Source: Bacillota bacterium (GTDB lineage Bacteria > Bacillota > Clostridia > Oscillospirales > Ruminococcaceae). From it: a DNA stretch of 64,000 bases. A program made the position numbers and the translations under genes. The DNA lies in assembly GCA_023433405.1 (NCBI GenBank), contig JAEZCT010000041.1, positions 1 through 64,000 on the forward strand, written 5' to 3'. This document shows, piece by piece, positions 44,822 through 54,249 of the stretch. Every line of letters starts with the position of its first letter. Position 1 is the stretch's first letter. Under the pieces are notes generated by a model. That model was not told where the DNA came from. It searched no databases and saw only the letters and a list, made by a program, of their open reading frames with translations.

Positions 44822-45239
44822 CTTCCAACACCTCCGTTTCTATTAGGCTGTAGGCGTATTCCGCCTGCATAAATGGGTCGTCAAACTTCTCCGTCCCTTC
44901 GCACAGGCGAAAGGCGGTAGGAATGACGGCCTCTTTTCCTTCTTTCGGCTCCCAGACACGTCCGAGCTTCTCAGCCCGTCGGACGCGCTCCGCTTCGGTA
45001 GCCATAAAGGTGTCCGGGTCGATAATTGCCGGGTAATAAGCATCACCCAGGTAACGGGCATTCAGAAGTATTCTGGTGATTCCGGCATGAAATGCTTTGA
45101 TGCCAGCCTTATTGGCGGCGGTTTCCAACGAATCGCCGGAAAGATAGGAGCGGAAGAGCGTCCTTACCTGCTCGGCAGCTTTTTCATCCAGTACGGCCTG
45201 CCCGTTTTCAATACGGTAACCGTAGGGTATGTGATCCAT
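44811..45239 (-). CDS. small accessory recombinase-like protein
   Basis: The 142-residue product corresponds to a recombinase-domain fragment without catalytic domain (MDHIPYGYRIENGQAVLDEK, TLFRSYLSGDSLETAANKAG, ITRILLNARYLGDAYYPAII). Such a short middle gene between two large recombinases is typical of the three-recombinase modules of Firmicute elements, where it is an independent gene. Its stop overlaps the start of the 43250-44821 gene and it starts directly where the broken third recombinase ends, so the three formed one operon. Confidence 0.8.
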   Translation of the reverse strand: MDHIPYGYRIENGQAVLDEKAAEQVRTLFRSYLSGDSLETAANKAGIKAFHAGITRILLNARYLGDAYYPAIIDPDTFMATEAERVRRAEKLGRVWEPKEGKEAVIPTAFRLCEGTEKFDDPFMQAEYAYSLIETEVLEDGC

Positions 45240-46132
45240 TCAAATCACCAGCCTTTCTTTTAATGTAATGCCGCACTTGAGTTCAAATCCAATTTCCGTT
45301 CGGGAATACACATGAATCCGCTCCACAAAGCGTGTGAACAGCTCACCATCAAAGCCTTTCAGCATTGCGGCCTTGGTGGCGTATTGCAAAATCGCACTAA
45401 CCTCGCTCAAACTTCGACTATCGCTGTTCATAAAACGGAGGAGCGACTCCTTCTGCCGCTGTATTCGCTCAGCTTCCTGCAGAAGCTCGTTGTTCCCCTT
45501 ATTGTAAACGGCTGGCTCTAGGTAGCCTTTAGTGAGAAGCCCCACCAGCACCTTTCGCTGTTCCGTGTTATCCTCGAGTTTTTTATCAAGCTCCCCAATG
45601 CTTTTCAGGCTGGAGTCGGAGGTTATCCCACGCAGGCTGACGAGCAGGGGCCGGAGTACGGTCTGATGCCCGAAAATAAGCTTATTCATCATTGTGACAA
45701 ACGCAACCTCTAAAGCGGTGTCCGGGATGTATTTCACCGGGCACTCGGCAATATCCGTGAGGTGCGTGGTGCAACACCACGCAATTCTGTGTTTCCCGCT
45801 GGCATGGATACGGCGCTTAAAGGTGCCGCGCAGTTGCCGCAGATGATTTTTCCCGAGAAGGGGTAGCGGTTCTGGCTCTTGCCCTCACGTTTTTCGATGC
45901 CCTTTTCTTTGGCGCGCTGGGCAATGACAGCTTGCGCGGCTTCAAAATCCTCGCGGCTGAAAATCGGCTCGTGGTGGTTCTGGATAAGGTACTGTTCCTT
46001 TTCACCGTTATTGCGGCGGTGGTTAAAGTGCTCGTCGGTGTAGGTCTTCTGGAACAGTGCATCCCCGATGTATTTCTCCTTATAAGCCATCCCCCGGATA
46101 ATTGATAAGTTGAATCCCAATCTGCGCTCCAT
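45240..46132 (-). pseudogene. third large serine recombinase, N-terminally deleted and frameshifted
   Basis: The first piece (46132-45734) reads KEKYIGDALFQKTYTDEHFN through the zinc ribbon half KIICGNCAAPL, after which the frame is lost; the next frame continues TFKRRIHASGKHRIAWCCTT and joins KYIPDTALEVAFVTMMNKL to the normal end at 45240. One missing base near 45830 (a CGNCGGTF site) explains this. The catalytic domain and half of the recombinase domain (about 270 residues) are missing at the right edge near 46130. The parent element can hardly be active. Confidence 0.85.
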
Positions 46133-46370
46133 TGAAACCTTCAGCGGGCAAAAACGAATCCGCGAGTTTTATGCCATGTTCCCGGAGGACGCATATTCCA
46201 TTCTGGAGGCCATCGCCGAAATCCATGGTTGCACGGACAAGTTGTCGATCATCAAACCTAATGCAGATGAGGTTCTTGCCGAAGTAACCGCACAAGAAAT
46301 TGACACCGAAAGTACGAGAGGGCATCAAACTTTTCTTTCACAAGATGCAATATTCCGGCTGGTGATTTAA
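46110..46370 (+). pseudogene. 86-codon gene remnant, unknown
   Basis: The frame SGQKRIREFYAMFPEDAYSI, LEAIAEIHGCTDKL has genuine protein character but no ribosome site, and begins where the recombinase remnant breaks off. It overlaps that remnant by 20 bases. Probably the debris of a gene cut by the deletion that removed the recombinase N-terminus. Family not recognised. Confidence 0.35.
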
Positions 46371-46456
46371 TCGAGTATGCTTAGCCACGCCATGTTTTCA
46401 CCAAGGACGCGCATGTTTTCCATGCCTTCTTCATCCTTTTGAACCTCTCCGATCAT
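46367..46456 (-). pseudogene. C-terminal remnant of a flavodoxin/NADPH-FMN-reductase-like protein
   Basis: Minus-strand codons from 46456 read MIGEVQKDEEGMENMRVLGE then NMAWLSILD and stop at 46367. The EEGM.NMR.LG.NMAWL pattern resembles the C-terminal helix of flavodoxin-fold FMN reductases. Only 29 codons remain, so this is a fossil, overlapping the end of another. Confidence 0.4.
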
Positions 46457-47005
46457 TTGTCATTGGTCCTTTTATTATATGCCAACTTTTTGTACCCGCT
46501 GATGTACCTGTTTTAATATTTCTATGCAGTAAGTCACGTTCCCCAGTGCTGAGATCAGTTAAATTTTATCGTACTGGCATATGCACATCCCCTTTAAAAA
46601 CAGAATATCACAGCAAATCTGTTTATTTAGCAATTACTTGTTACTATATACTGGTCGTACAAGCTTCATCTCAATCCCCCAGTTTAAATAGGTTTGGGCT
46701 GTGTTATTGTCAAAAAGTCAAATTAATATGAGAAGTTAAAGATTGCACAAATTTGTCATAAAATTAATATATAACTATAAAATTCTAAATTTTAAAAAGG
46801 GGCTATTGACTGTTTGTGAAAAGAGTATTATAATTGCACATGTAAATGGAAAATATTAACAAATATATATAAAAAAGCATATCACAGGTTTCGCTTATAG
46901 ATACTACCCAATAGGTTAACTTGTTCTTGGTTGTAATCTTCTCAGCGCAGCAAACCTGGCTGAGGGTTATGATAAATTAAAAAGAAGTGATTCGGAGTGA
47001 AAAGT
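46457..47005 (+). promoter_or_regulatory. intergenic region with the sugar ABC operon promoter
   Basis: TTGACT (46806-46811), 17 bases, TATAAT (46829-46834) is a near-consensus promoter about 170 bases before the binding protein. The rest of this 550-base AT-rich region shows no gene. Confidence 0.75.
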
Positions 47006-48142
47006 ATGAAAAAGTTTCTGTCAGTTCTACTAGCTGCTGTTCTTTTGCTTTCACTGGCTTCCTGCGGTCAGACCACGGCACCCGCACCCAGCTCTGAGGC
47101 ACCGGTTAGCTCGGCGGCCCCCAGTTCTGAAGCGGCTCCTGCTCCTCAGGTCAGCAAGGTAGGCATTTCCATGCCCACACAAAGTCTGCAGCGCTGGAAC
47201 CAGGACGGGTCAAACATGAAAACAGAGTTTGAAACCGCCGGATATGCCGTCGATTTGCAGTATGCGGGGGACAACGATGTGCCCACGCAGGTATCCCAGA
47301 TAGAAAACATGATTACCAGCGGCTGCAATGTACTTGTTATCGCAGCCATTAACGGCTCATCCCTAACCGAGGTACTTAAGTCCGCGAAAGAGAAGAATAT
47401 TCCCGTTATCGCTTATGACCGTCTTATCATGAACAGTGACGCGGTTTCTTACTATGCTACCTTCGACAACTTCAAGGTAGGCACCATTCAGGGTGAGTTT
47501 ATTCGCGATAAACTGGATCTTGATAAGGCCGCCGGCCCCTTTAATATTGAGCTCTTCACCGGAGACCCTGCAGACAACAACGTTAACTTCTTCTTTGGCG
47601 GCGCAATGTCCATCCTGCAACCCTATATCGACAGCGGCAAGCTGGTGGTAAAATCCGGTCAGACCACACTGGCTCAGTGCGCAACCCCCTCCTGGTCCAC
47701 CGAGGAATCGCAAAAGCGCATGGAGAATCTGATTACCGCAAACAGCTACGGCCCCACCGCCACAAAGCTTGACGCAGTGCTTTCCTCCAACGACTCCGTG
47801 GCAAATGGCATTACAAATGCATTGGTAGCCGCCGGCTTCACAAAGGACAACTTCCCAATCCTTACCGGTCAGGATTGCGACAAGCCTGCCGTAAAGAACA
47901 TGCTTGCCGGCATTCAGAGCATGTCTATCTTTAAGGATACCCGTACGCTTGCGGCTAAGGTTGTAGAGATGGTTAATGCTATCTTAGGCGGCAGCGAGGT
48001 TCCCGTTAACGATACCAAAACCTACGATAACGGCGTAGGAATCATCCCCTCCTTCCTTTGTGACCCCGTATTTGCTACCGTGGATAACTATAAGGAGCTT
48101 TTAATCGAGAGCAATTACTACACAGAGGCGGATCTCGCATAG
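47006..48142 (+). CDS. chvE: ChvE-like multiple-monosaccharide-binding lipoprotein
   Basis: From ATG 47006 (CGGAG 8 bases before) the product has 378 residues. It has a lipoprotein signal (MKKFLSVLLAAVLLLSLASC) and an Ala/Ser/Pro linker. The periplasmic-binding fold matches ChvE-type sugar-binding proteins: VGISMPTQSLQRWNQDGSNM, LQYAGDNDVPTQVSQIENMI, VLVIAAINGSSLTEVLKSA and IPVIAYDRLI. The latter group imports xylose, arabinose, galactose or glucose. It should deliver sugars to the GguA/GguB-like proteins encoded next. The initial GTG at 46997 is an alternative start without spacing for a ribosome site. Confidence 0.88.
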   Translation: MKKFLSVLLAAVLLLSLASCGQTTAPAPSSEAPVSSAAPSSEAAPAPQVSKVGISMPTQSLQRWNQDGSNMKTEFETAGYAVDLQYAGDNDVPTQVSQIENMITSGCNVLVIAAINGSSLTEVLKSAKEKNIPVIAYDRLIMNSDAVSYYATFDNFKVGTIQGEFIRDKLDLDKAAGPFNIELFTGDPADNNVNFFFGGAMSILQPYIDSGKLVVKSGQTTLAQCATPSWSTEESQKRMENLITANSYGPTATKLDAVLSSNDSVANGITNALVAAGFTKDNFPILTGQDCDKPAVKNMLAGIQSMSIFKDTRTLAAKVVEMVNAILGGSEVPVNDTKTYDNGVGIIPSFLCDPVFATVDNYKELLIESNYYTEADLA

Positions 48143-48194
48143 TATATTCGATCGTGCTGATAATCGGTCTGTTTTGACCGGAATATTAGTCATC

Positions 48195-48237
48195 TGCGGG
48201 CGGGCGGATTCACTTCTGCCCGCCCGCATTTATTTTT
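48195..48237 (+). terminator. attenuating terminator between binding protein and ATPase genes
   Basis: TGCGGGCGGGC (48195-48205) pairs perfectly with GCCCGCCCGCA (48218-48228), followed by TTTATTTTT. It should lower expression of the membrane components relative to the binding protein. Confidence 0.85.
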
Positions 48238-48255
48238 CCAGTGGAGGGATTATCA

Positions 48256-49791
48256 TTGTCTAAACTGCTGCTAGAAATGAAGAACATCATCAAAGAATTT
48301 CCCGGTGTGCGCGCACTCAACAAGGTCAACCTTGAAATAGCCGAGGGTGAAATTCACGCTCTGGTAGGTGAAAACGGCGCGGGTAAATCGACTCTCATGA
48401 ACGTGCTCAGCGGCATCTACCCCTATGGCAGTTATGAAGGAGAAATTATATATGACGGCGAGCTCTGCAAATTCAGCAATATTAGGGACAGCGAGCATAA
48501 GGGAATTGTCATCATCCATCAGGAGCTTGCGTTGGTGCCTTACCTGACAATTGGGGAGAATATGTTTCTTGGCAACGAACGCGGGAGTAAAATTCGCATT
48601 AACTGGGATGAAACCTTTAATAAAGCGGATGAGCTATTAAAACGGGTTGGTTTAAAAGAAAACGCGAGAACGCTCATAAAGGATATCGGTGTAGGAAAGC
48701 AGCAGCTGGTGGAGATATCCAAGGCTCTTGCTAAAAATGTAAGGCTGCTTATTCTCGATGAGCCCACAGCATCGCTCAATGAATCGGATTCGCAAAAACT
48801 CCTCAGGCTGCTGCTTGAGTTTAAGACTCATGGCATGACCTCAATTATTATCTCCCATAAGCTGAATGAAATCTCGGGCATAGCCGACAGGATTACTATT
48901 TTGCGGGATGGCGCAACAATAGAAACCCTGACTAAGAATAAAGATGACATAGGGGAAGAGCGCATTATCAAGGGTATGGTTGGACGCGACTTGACCGATC
49001 GTTTCCCGAAACGGAATGTGAAGGTGGGCGGTATAAGCCTTGAGGTGCAGAACTGGACGGTTTACCACCCGATCTATGAGGGACGCAAGGTGTGCGACGA
49101 TATCAGCCTGACCATACGCAGCGGCGAGGTCATTGGCATCAGCGGCCTTATGGGTGCCGGTCGCACCGAGCTTGCCATGAGCATCTTTGGTAGAAGCTAT
49201 GGTAAAAATATCACCGGCAAAATATTTATAAATGGCAAAGAAACCGAGATGCGCAGCGTAAAGGACGCTATAGAAAACAAGCTTGCCTACATAACAGAGG
49301 ATCGCAAAGGCAACGGTCTGATACTGGATATGGCAATCAGCCAAAATACAACGCTTGCGAAGTTGGATAAAGTCAGCCATTTAAACGTACTGAACAAGGA
49401 TCTTGAGATTAGCGTGTCCAATGAGTATAAAGAGCGGCTTCAAACCAAATGCTCCAGTGTGGAGCAAAACGTAAGCAACCTTTCTGGCGGGAACCAGCAA
49501 AAGGTCTTGCTCAGCAAATGGATGTTTGCCGACCCGGATATTTTGATCATGGACGAGCCGACACGGGGTATTGATGTCGGCGCAAAATATGAGATCTACT
49601 GCATCATAAACCAGCTGGTGGCGCAGGGTAAGTCGGTGCTGATGATTTCTTCCGAAATGCCGGAGGTACTGGGCATGTGCGACAGGATTTATGTAATGAA
49701 CGAGGGAAGAATCGTTGCCGAAATGCCAAAGGAGACCGCTACGCAGGAAGCGATTATGTCAAGCATTCTTCAGTCGAGTAAAGGAGCATAG
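48256..49791 (+). CDS. gguA: GguA-like sugar ABC transporter ATP-binding protein
   Basis: The product (511 residues from TTG 48256, GTGGAGGG upstream) has two ABC domains. The first has Walker A GENGAGKSTLMNVLSG, the signature around GVGKQQLVEISKAL and Walker B LLILDEPTASL. The second has a degenerate P-loop (SGLMGAGRTELAMSIFG), signature NLSGGNQQKVLLSKWM and LIMDEPTRGIDVG, as is normal in the ribose/xylose importer class. It energises sugar uptake with the adjacent permease, whose gene follows after 3 bases. Confidence 0.93.
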   Translation: MSKLLLEMKNIIKEFPGVRALNKVNLEIAEGEIHALVGENGAGKSTLMNVLSGIYPYGSYEGEIIYDGELCKFSNIRDSEHKGIVIIHQELALVPYLTIGENMFLGNERGSKIRINWDETFNKADELLKRVGLKENARTLIKDIGVGKQQLVEISKALAKNVRLLILDEPTASLNESDSQKLLRLLLEFKTHGMTSIIISHKLNEISGIADRITILRDGATIETLTKNKDDIGEERIIKGMVGRDLTDRFPKRNVKVGGISLEVQNWTVYHPIYEGRKVCDDISLTIRSGEVIGISGLMGAGRTELAMSIFGRSYGKNITGKIFINGKETEMRSVKDAIENKLAYITEDRKGNGLILDMAISQNTTLAKLDKVSHLNVLNKDLEISVSNEYKERLQTKCSSVEQNVSNLSGGNQQKVLLSKWMFADPDILIMDEPTRGIDVGAKYEIYCIINQLVAQGKSVLMISSEMPEVLGMCDRIYVMNEGRIVAEMPKETATQEAIMSSILQSSKGA

Positions 49792-49794
49792 ACT

Positions 49795-50964
49795 ATGTCA
49801 AACATAAAAGAAATGCTGCGTAAAAACACAATGATTATTGCATTGGTTGTCGTCATGCTGTTGTTTCAGCTGTTGATTACAACTAGTAACAAGGGGTCCC
49901 TCTTTGCGCCTGCAAATATTACAAACCTTATTTTGCAAAACAGCTATGTAGTAATTTTAGCCGCAGGTATGCTGCTTTGCATCCTTACGGGCGGCAATAT
50001 CGATCTTTCCGTCGGTTCCATTGTTGTACTGGTGGGTGCGGTTGCCGGTATCATGATTGTAAATTTACAGCTTAACATCTTTCTTTCCATTGCTGTTTGT
50101 CTGCTGGTTGGAATAGCCATCGGCTTATGGCAGGGCTTTTGGATTGCCTATGTGCGTATTCCGGCGTTTATCGTAACCCTCGCGGGTATGATGCTGTGGC
50201 GAGGTATTGCACAGGTAGTGCTATACGGCCTTACCATTTCTCCCTTTCCGGATAGTTACCTCCAGTATTTTTCAAGCTTTGTACCAAATAATTCGGAGTA
50301 TGCGATGGCAACTTCAGTCATCACGGGTGTGGTGGTGTTTCTCGCTTATGCCGTGTTGCAGATATGGAGCAGGATTGAGAAGAAACGTAAGCAATACGAT
50401 ACATCCTCTCTTGCCGCCTTTATCGCAAAGCTTGTACTGCTGTTTGCGGTTATCGCAGCCATTGCGCTTTCTCTGGGCAACCACAAGGGCATTCCCGTTG
50501 TACTTATACTGCTTGCCGTAGTGGTGTTTATTTACGATTATTTCACCTCCAAGACCGTACCCGGACGGCATCTCTATGCCATGGGCGGAAACGAAAAAGC
50601 GGCAAAGCTCTCGGGTGTAAACACAAACAGAGTTTTGTTTTTCGCTTATGTCAATATGGGCTTTCTCTCCGCCGTGGCGGCGCTGGTTTGCGTGGCGCGC
50701 TTTAACTCCGCGTCGCCCTCTGCGGGCACAGGCTATGAGCTGGATGCCATCGGCTCCTGCTTTATCGGCGGTGCCTCAGCTTACGGCGGCACCGGCACCA
50801 TTGGCGGTGCGGTTGTGGGCGCTATCTTTATGGGTGTCCTTAATAACGGAATGTCGCTGCTGGGTATTGATGCAAACTGGCAAAAGGCAGTAAAGGGGCT
50901 CGTACTGCTGGCCGCCGTGGTATTCGATGTACTTTCGAAAAAGCAGCAAGGCTTTAAGAGATAA
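49795..50964 (+). CDS. gguB: GguB-like sugar ABC transporter permease
   Basis: The 389-residue membrane protein has about ten to eleven hydrophobic segments and the BPD_transp_2 motifs of the ribose/xylose class: ILTGGNIDLSVGSIV, GFWIAYVRIPAFIVTLAGMM and AMGGNEKAAKLSGVNTNR (the coupling loop), then GGTGTIGGAVVGAIFMGVLN. The longer length with a central insert (about 195-225) fits the GguB/XylH group. AAAGGAG precedes the ATG. It is the last gene of the operon, followed by a shared terminator. Confidence 0.93.
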   Translation: MSNIKEMLRKNTMIIALVVVMLLFQLLITTSNKGSLFAPANITNLILQNSYVVILAAGMLLCILTGGNIDLSVGSIVVLVGAVAGIMIVNLQLNIFLSIAVCLLVGIAIGLWQGFWIAYVRIPAFIVTLAGMMLWRGIAQVVLYGLTISPFPDSYLQYFSSFVPNNSEYAMATSVITGVVVFLAYAVLQIWSRIEKKRKQYDTSSLAAFIAKLVLLFAVIAAIALSLGNHKGIPVVLILLAVVVFIYDYFTSKTVPGRHLYAMGGNEKAAKLSGVNTNRVLFFAYVNMGFLSAVAALVCVARFNSASPSAGTGYELDAIGSCFIGGASAYGGTGTIGGAVVGAIFMGVLNNGMSLLGIDANWQKAVKGLVLLAAVVFDVLSKKQQGFKR

Positions 50965-50997
50965 TAATTTAGTATAATGCGGTATCGTCCGTACAAA

Positions 50998-51034
50998 AAA
51001 AGGCAGAGACTGTTCACCGCAGTCTCTGCCTTTT
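50998..51034. terminator. bidirectional terminator between gguB and the Na/Pi gene
   Basis: AAAAGGCAGAGACT (50998-51011) pairs perfectly with AGTCTCTGCCTTTT (51021-51034); A- and T-runs on the two sides serve both strands. Confidence 0.9.
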
Positions 51035-51044
51035 CTTCATTGGA

Positions 51045-52820
51045 TCAAGTGCTTTTTGGAAGCAGGTATTTATCCTGGAACCGGATGTATTCGGTTTTGT
51101 ATAGTTCGCTTTCATCCCTTCGCAGTCGCTCAATATAGCCATGGGTGTCAAAGGCGACCTCTTTTGATTGCAGCACCCAAAGAGCGACGTTGGAGCAATG
51201 GTCGGAGATTCGCTCAAAGGTATTAATGATATCCGAGAGCACAAAGCCCAGCTCAATGGTGCAGGTTCCGGTGCGCAGACGCTTAATATGTCGCTTTTTC
51301 AAGCTCTCGTTGAGGCTGTCAATGACCTCTTCCAGCGGCTCAACGCTTTGAGCAAGCAGCGTATCCTCTGTTTCAAAAACGTTAAAGCTGATGGATATAA
51401 TCTCCTTCACGGCTTCTGTGAAAATACGAATCTCGGAGCTTGCCTCTTTTGAGAAGGAGAGGTTTTTATCATGCATCTCCTTTGCCGCTTCCATCACGTT
51501 CACCGCATGATCTGATACTCGCTCGAAATCCCCGATGCAATGCAGAAGGATGGAAATGGTGCGCGAATCCTTCTCGGATAGGTTCCGGCTGCTCAGCTTA
51601 ACAAGATAGGTGCTTAATTCATCCTCAAACTTGTCAACCTTATCCTCCATCGCCAGCACTTCCTGTGCGACAGCTTCGTCATACCGTTCCAGCAAGCTCA
51701 GTGACAGAAACATCGATTCCCTGGTGACCTGTGCCATCTTTATGGTGACGTTTCTGCATTGCTCAGTGGCAAAAGAGGTTTTCTCTAAAAAGCGAGTGTC
51801 AAGCAGCTGAAAATCTCCCTTGCCCTCTGGCGGAAGCTCCAAATTTTGCTCCGGCAGGGAGAGGTAGGCGAGTTTTTCCAGTCCCTTGGTAAAGGGCAGC
51901 AAAACAATCGTACAAGAGATATTAAAAATACTGTGAATTACCGCAACACCCGCAGGACTTAAAATATCATCTAGGAACCCGAAATTCATAAATGCGTTTA
52001 GGCTGTAGAATGCCGACATAAAAAAAACGGTACCAATCAGGTTAAAATACAAGTGGATAAGGGCTGCCCGCTTTGCGTTCTTATTTGCGCCGAAGGAGGA
52101 GAGGATGGCGGTAATACAGGTGCCGATATTCTGCCCCATTATGATGGGCAGAGCTACACCGATACTGATGCTGCCTGTCATACAAAGCGCCTGCAAAACG
52201 CCCACCGAAGCGGATGAGCTTTGAATAATGGCGGTTAAAATCGCGCCTACCAGCATTCCCAAAAGCGGGTTAGCAAACATAGTCAGGATATTCGCAAATT
52301 CCGGCATATCCGCAAGGGGCTTTACCGCCGCGCTCATAGTCATCATGCCGTACATCAATACACCAAATCCGACTAAAATTGAGCCGATGTTCTTTTTGCG
52401 CTCGCCCTTAAAAAATAGAAGCAGAACCACCCCCGCGAGTGCAAAAAGGGAAGAGAATGAATCAGGCTTAAAAAAATTGACAAAGACATTGCTGCTCTCT
52501 ATCCCGGAAAGGCTTAAAATCCAAGACGTTACGGTGGTGCCGATGTTCGCACCCATAATAACGCCGACTGCCTGGCTAAGCTTCATAATGCCCGAGTTTA
52601 CAAACCCTACCACCATAACGGTAACTGCAGAGGATGACTGAACAACCGCCGTAACTGCCGTTCCCAATGCCACTGCCTTAATCGGGTTGGAGGTCAGGCG
52701 TTCCAATAGTCGTTCCAGTTTACCGCCGGAGGTTTTTTCGAGTCCAGTGCCCATGGTGCTCATACCGAATAAAAAAAGAGCCAATCCACCGATTAAAAGC
52801 AGTATGTTTGAGATTTCCAT
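51045..52820 (-). CDS. Na/Pi cotransporter family protein with PhoU-like C-terminal domain
   Basis: From ATG 52820 (GAGGAGAAG just upstream) the product has 591 residues. The membrane part contains two inverted Na/Pi repeats: LGTAVTAVVQSSSAVTVMVV and GAILTAIIQSSSASVGVLQA, the QSSS motifs that bind sodium and phosphate. The C-terminal 200 residues are helical and PhoU-like (about 390-575), probably regulatory. It takes up phosphate with sodium, or exports it. The reading frame is open to 53024 upstream, but that extension lies beyond the ribosome site and promoter and should not be translated. Confidence 0.92.
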   Translation of the reverse strand: MEISNILLLIGGLALFLFGMSTMGTGLEKTSGGKLERLLERLTSNPIKAVALGTAVTAVVQSSSAVTVMVVGFVNSGIMKLSQAVGVIMGANIGTTVTSWILSLSGIESSNVFVNFFKPDSFSSLFALAGVVLLLFFKGERKKNIGSILVGFGVLMYGMMTMSAAVKPLADMPEFANILTMFANPLLGMLVGAILTAIIQSSSASVGVLQALCMTGSISIGVALPIIMGQNIGTCITAILSSFGANKNAKRAALIHLYFNLIGTVFFMSAFYSLNAFMNFGFLDDILSPAGVAVIHSIFNISCTIVLLPFTKGLEKLAYLSLPEQNLELPPEGKGDFQLLDTRFLEKTSFATEQCRNVTIKMAQVTRESMFLSLSLLERYDEAVAQEVLAMEDKVDKFEDELSTYLVKLSSRNLSEKDSRTISILLHCIGDFERVSDHAVNVMEAAKEMHDKNLSFSKEASSEIRIFTEAVKEIISISFNVFETEDTLLAQSVEPLEEVIDSLNESLKKRHIKRLRTGTCTIELGFVLSDIINTFERISDHCSNVALWVLQSKEVAFDTHGYIERLRRDESELYKTEYIRFQDKYLLPKST

Positions 52821-53364
52821 AAACTTCTCCTCAAAAAACACTTGTTCTTTTTCATGCAAATTATAAATATTATAACACACAATGTTGGGTCCGTGTATAT
52901 TTATCGCGCCTTTTGTAAAAACAAACGATATTTTTTGTATAGAGAGTGTAAGAAATCTACAGATACCCCTGTTATTTTTTAATGAAAGAGCAGAATTATT
53001 CCGAGAGTATGAAATGCTTGTCAATCCTTAGCGACTAGATTTTTCCACATGATAAACATAATAAGCCCTACCCCCGCGCATAATTTGGGCGAGGGCTTGT
53101 GCTGCTCTCTTGCAAAAGCGCGATGTTCCTTTTTATTCGCGCCTTTTGCTTTGTTACACTAAATTTTACAATTCATCATACTTAAATCAAAAACAAATGT
53201 GAAAAATAGACGAATTGATGCTCTAAAAACAGTAAAACATGACGTATTCGACAATTAGCAAACAAACACTTGCCATGAAGGTCAAGCAATAGTAAAATAA
53301 ACGATATATTGGTTTCACGGGCGGCCGTCTCTACAAAAACTAATTTGTTTTAGGGGTAGGTACT
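52821..53364. other. divergent intergenic region between the Na/Pi gene and xpt
   Basis: On the minus strand TGTTATAAT (52877-52869), an extended -10 box, is the likely Na/Pi promoter. Two hairpins lie in the middle: AAGCCCT/AGGGCTT (53063-53098) and GCAAAAGCGCG with CGCGCCTTTTGC (53112-53149, one bulge). The 200 bases before xpt show no purine riboswitch. No protein gene is seen. Confidence 0.5.
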
Positions 53365-53937
53365 ATGAAAATTCTGGAACATCGTATTCGCGAAAATGGT
53401 ATGGTAATGCCCGGCGGTGTGCTCAATGTAGACAGCTTCTTAAATCATCAGATGGATCCCGCCTTGTTTGCGGATATGGCCAAGGAGCTGCGCTGCGTTT
53501 TTCAAGAGAAGAATGTTAACAAAATACTCACTATCGAGACATCGGGCATAGGTCTTGCCTGCATTACGGGGCATGTATTCGGCTGTCCGGTTCTTTTTGC
53601 GAGAAAGCATAAGGCCAAGAATATGAGCGGAGAGTACTTTACCGCTCGGGTGGAATCCTTTACCCACGGGAATGTGTCCACCATCTATGTGTCAAAAAGA
53701 TTTTTAAACCCCGAAGACCGTATACTCATTATCGATGATTTTCTTGCAAACGGCGCGGCACTCGGGGGGCTAATCTCCCTTGTGGAACAGGCTGGCGCAA
53801 CCGTAGTCGGCGCGGGCATTGCGGTGGAGAAAACATTTCAGCCCGGCGGCGACATGATCCGCGCAAGAGGCTACCATGTGGAATCCCTCGCCCGGATAAA
53901 GTCCATGGGGGACGACGGCTCCATCGAGTTCTGCTAA
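53365..53937 (+). CDS. xpt: xanthine phosphoribosyltransferase
   Basis: The 190-residue enzyme converts xanthine and PRPP to XMP in purine salvage. It starts MKILEHRIRENGMVMPGGVL, typical of Xpt, and contains NKILTIETSGIGLA, the substrate loop VLFARKHKAKN, and the PRPP motif RILIIDDFLANGAALGGL. GGGGTAGG precedes the ATG. Unlike Bacillus xpt it has no visible guanine riboswitch of its own; one stands instead between xpt and the following nucleoside transporter operon. Confidence 0.95.
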   Translation: MKILEHRIRENGMVMPGGVLNVDSFLNHQMDPALFADMAKELRCVFQEKNVNKILTIETSGIGLACITGHVFGCPVLFARKHKAKNMSGEYFTARVESFTHGNVSTIYVSKRFLNPEDRILIIDDFLANGAALGGLISLVEQAGATVVGAGIAVEKTFQPGGDMIRARGYHVESLARIKSMGDDGSIEFC

Positions 53938-54001
53938 TCCTATATATCCGATTTTTGAGATTAGAATTAAACAGTCACACTAACTCAAACTGAATATAAG
54001 T

Positions 54002-54070
54002 ATTGGTATATGTCGAATAATGAGGATTTGACGTTTCTACCCGGTTGCCGTAAATGACCGGACTATCAAT
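54002..54070 (+). promoter_or_regulatory. guanine-class purine riboswitch
   Basis: All parts of the purine aptamer are present. P1 is 54002-54008 with 54064-54070. P2 is TCGAAT/ATTTGA (54013-54031) with the seven-base loop AATGAGG. J2/3 is CGTTTCTAC. P3 is CCGGTTG/TGACCGG with loop CCGTAAA (54048-54054). GG of loop 2 can kiss CC of loop 3. The specificity base before P1 is C (54063), which in this class reads guanine; 2'-deoxyguanosine variants cannot be excluded. Confidence 0.88.
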
Positions 54071-54112
54071 GCTTCGCGCTAAGGTCAGCCTGACTTTGGT
54101 TTGCGCAGCATT

Positions 54113-54146
54113 GCGGGAACTTGCATTTGTTCCCGCTTTTAATTTT
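54113..54146 (+). terminator. riboswitch-controlled terminator
   Basis: GCGGGAAC (54113-54120) pairs with GTTCCCGC (54129-54136), followed by TTTTAATTTT. Lying 43 bases after the aptamer and 104 before the gene, it makes this an OFF switch when guanine is present. Confidence 0.85.
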
Positions 54147-54249
54147 GTTCTGAATCACTAAATAAGCAAGCATAAGCGTTAAAACACGCTTTGGCTTATA
54201 CGGTGATTCCGATAATGAATATGGGAAATGAGATTATGGAGGAAAAATT

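Noticed and set aside
52821..53024. N-terminal extension of the Na/Pi protein to 53024
   Set aside because: It lies upstream of a good ribosome site and an extended -10 promoter, and has no family similarity.
53160..53364. Purine riboswitch before xpt
   Set aside because: GTCTCTAC near 53330 recalls the J2/3 core, but the CCGTAAA loop and the P1/P3 arrangement are absent; the real aptamer lies after xpt.
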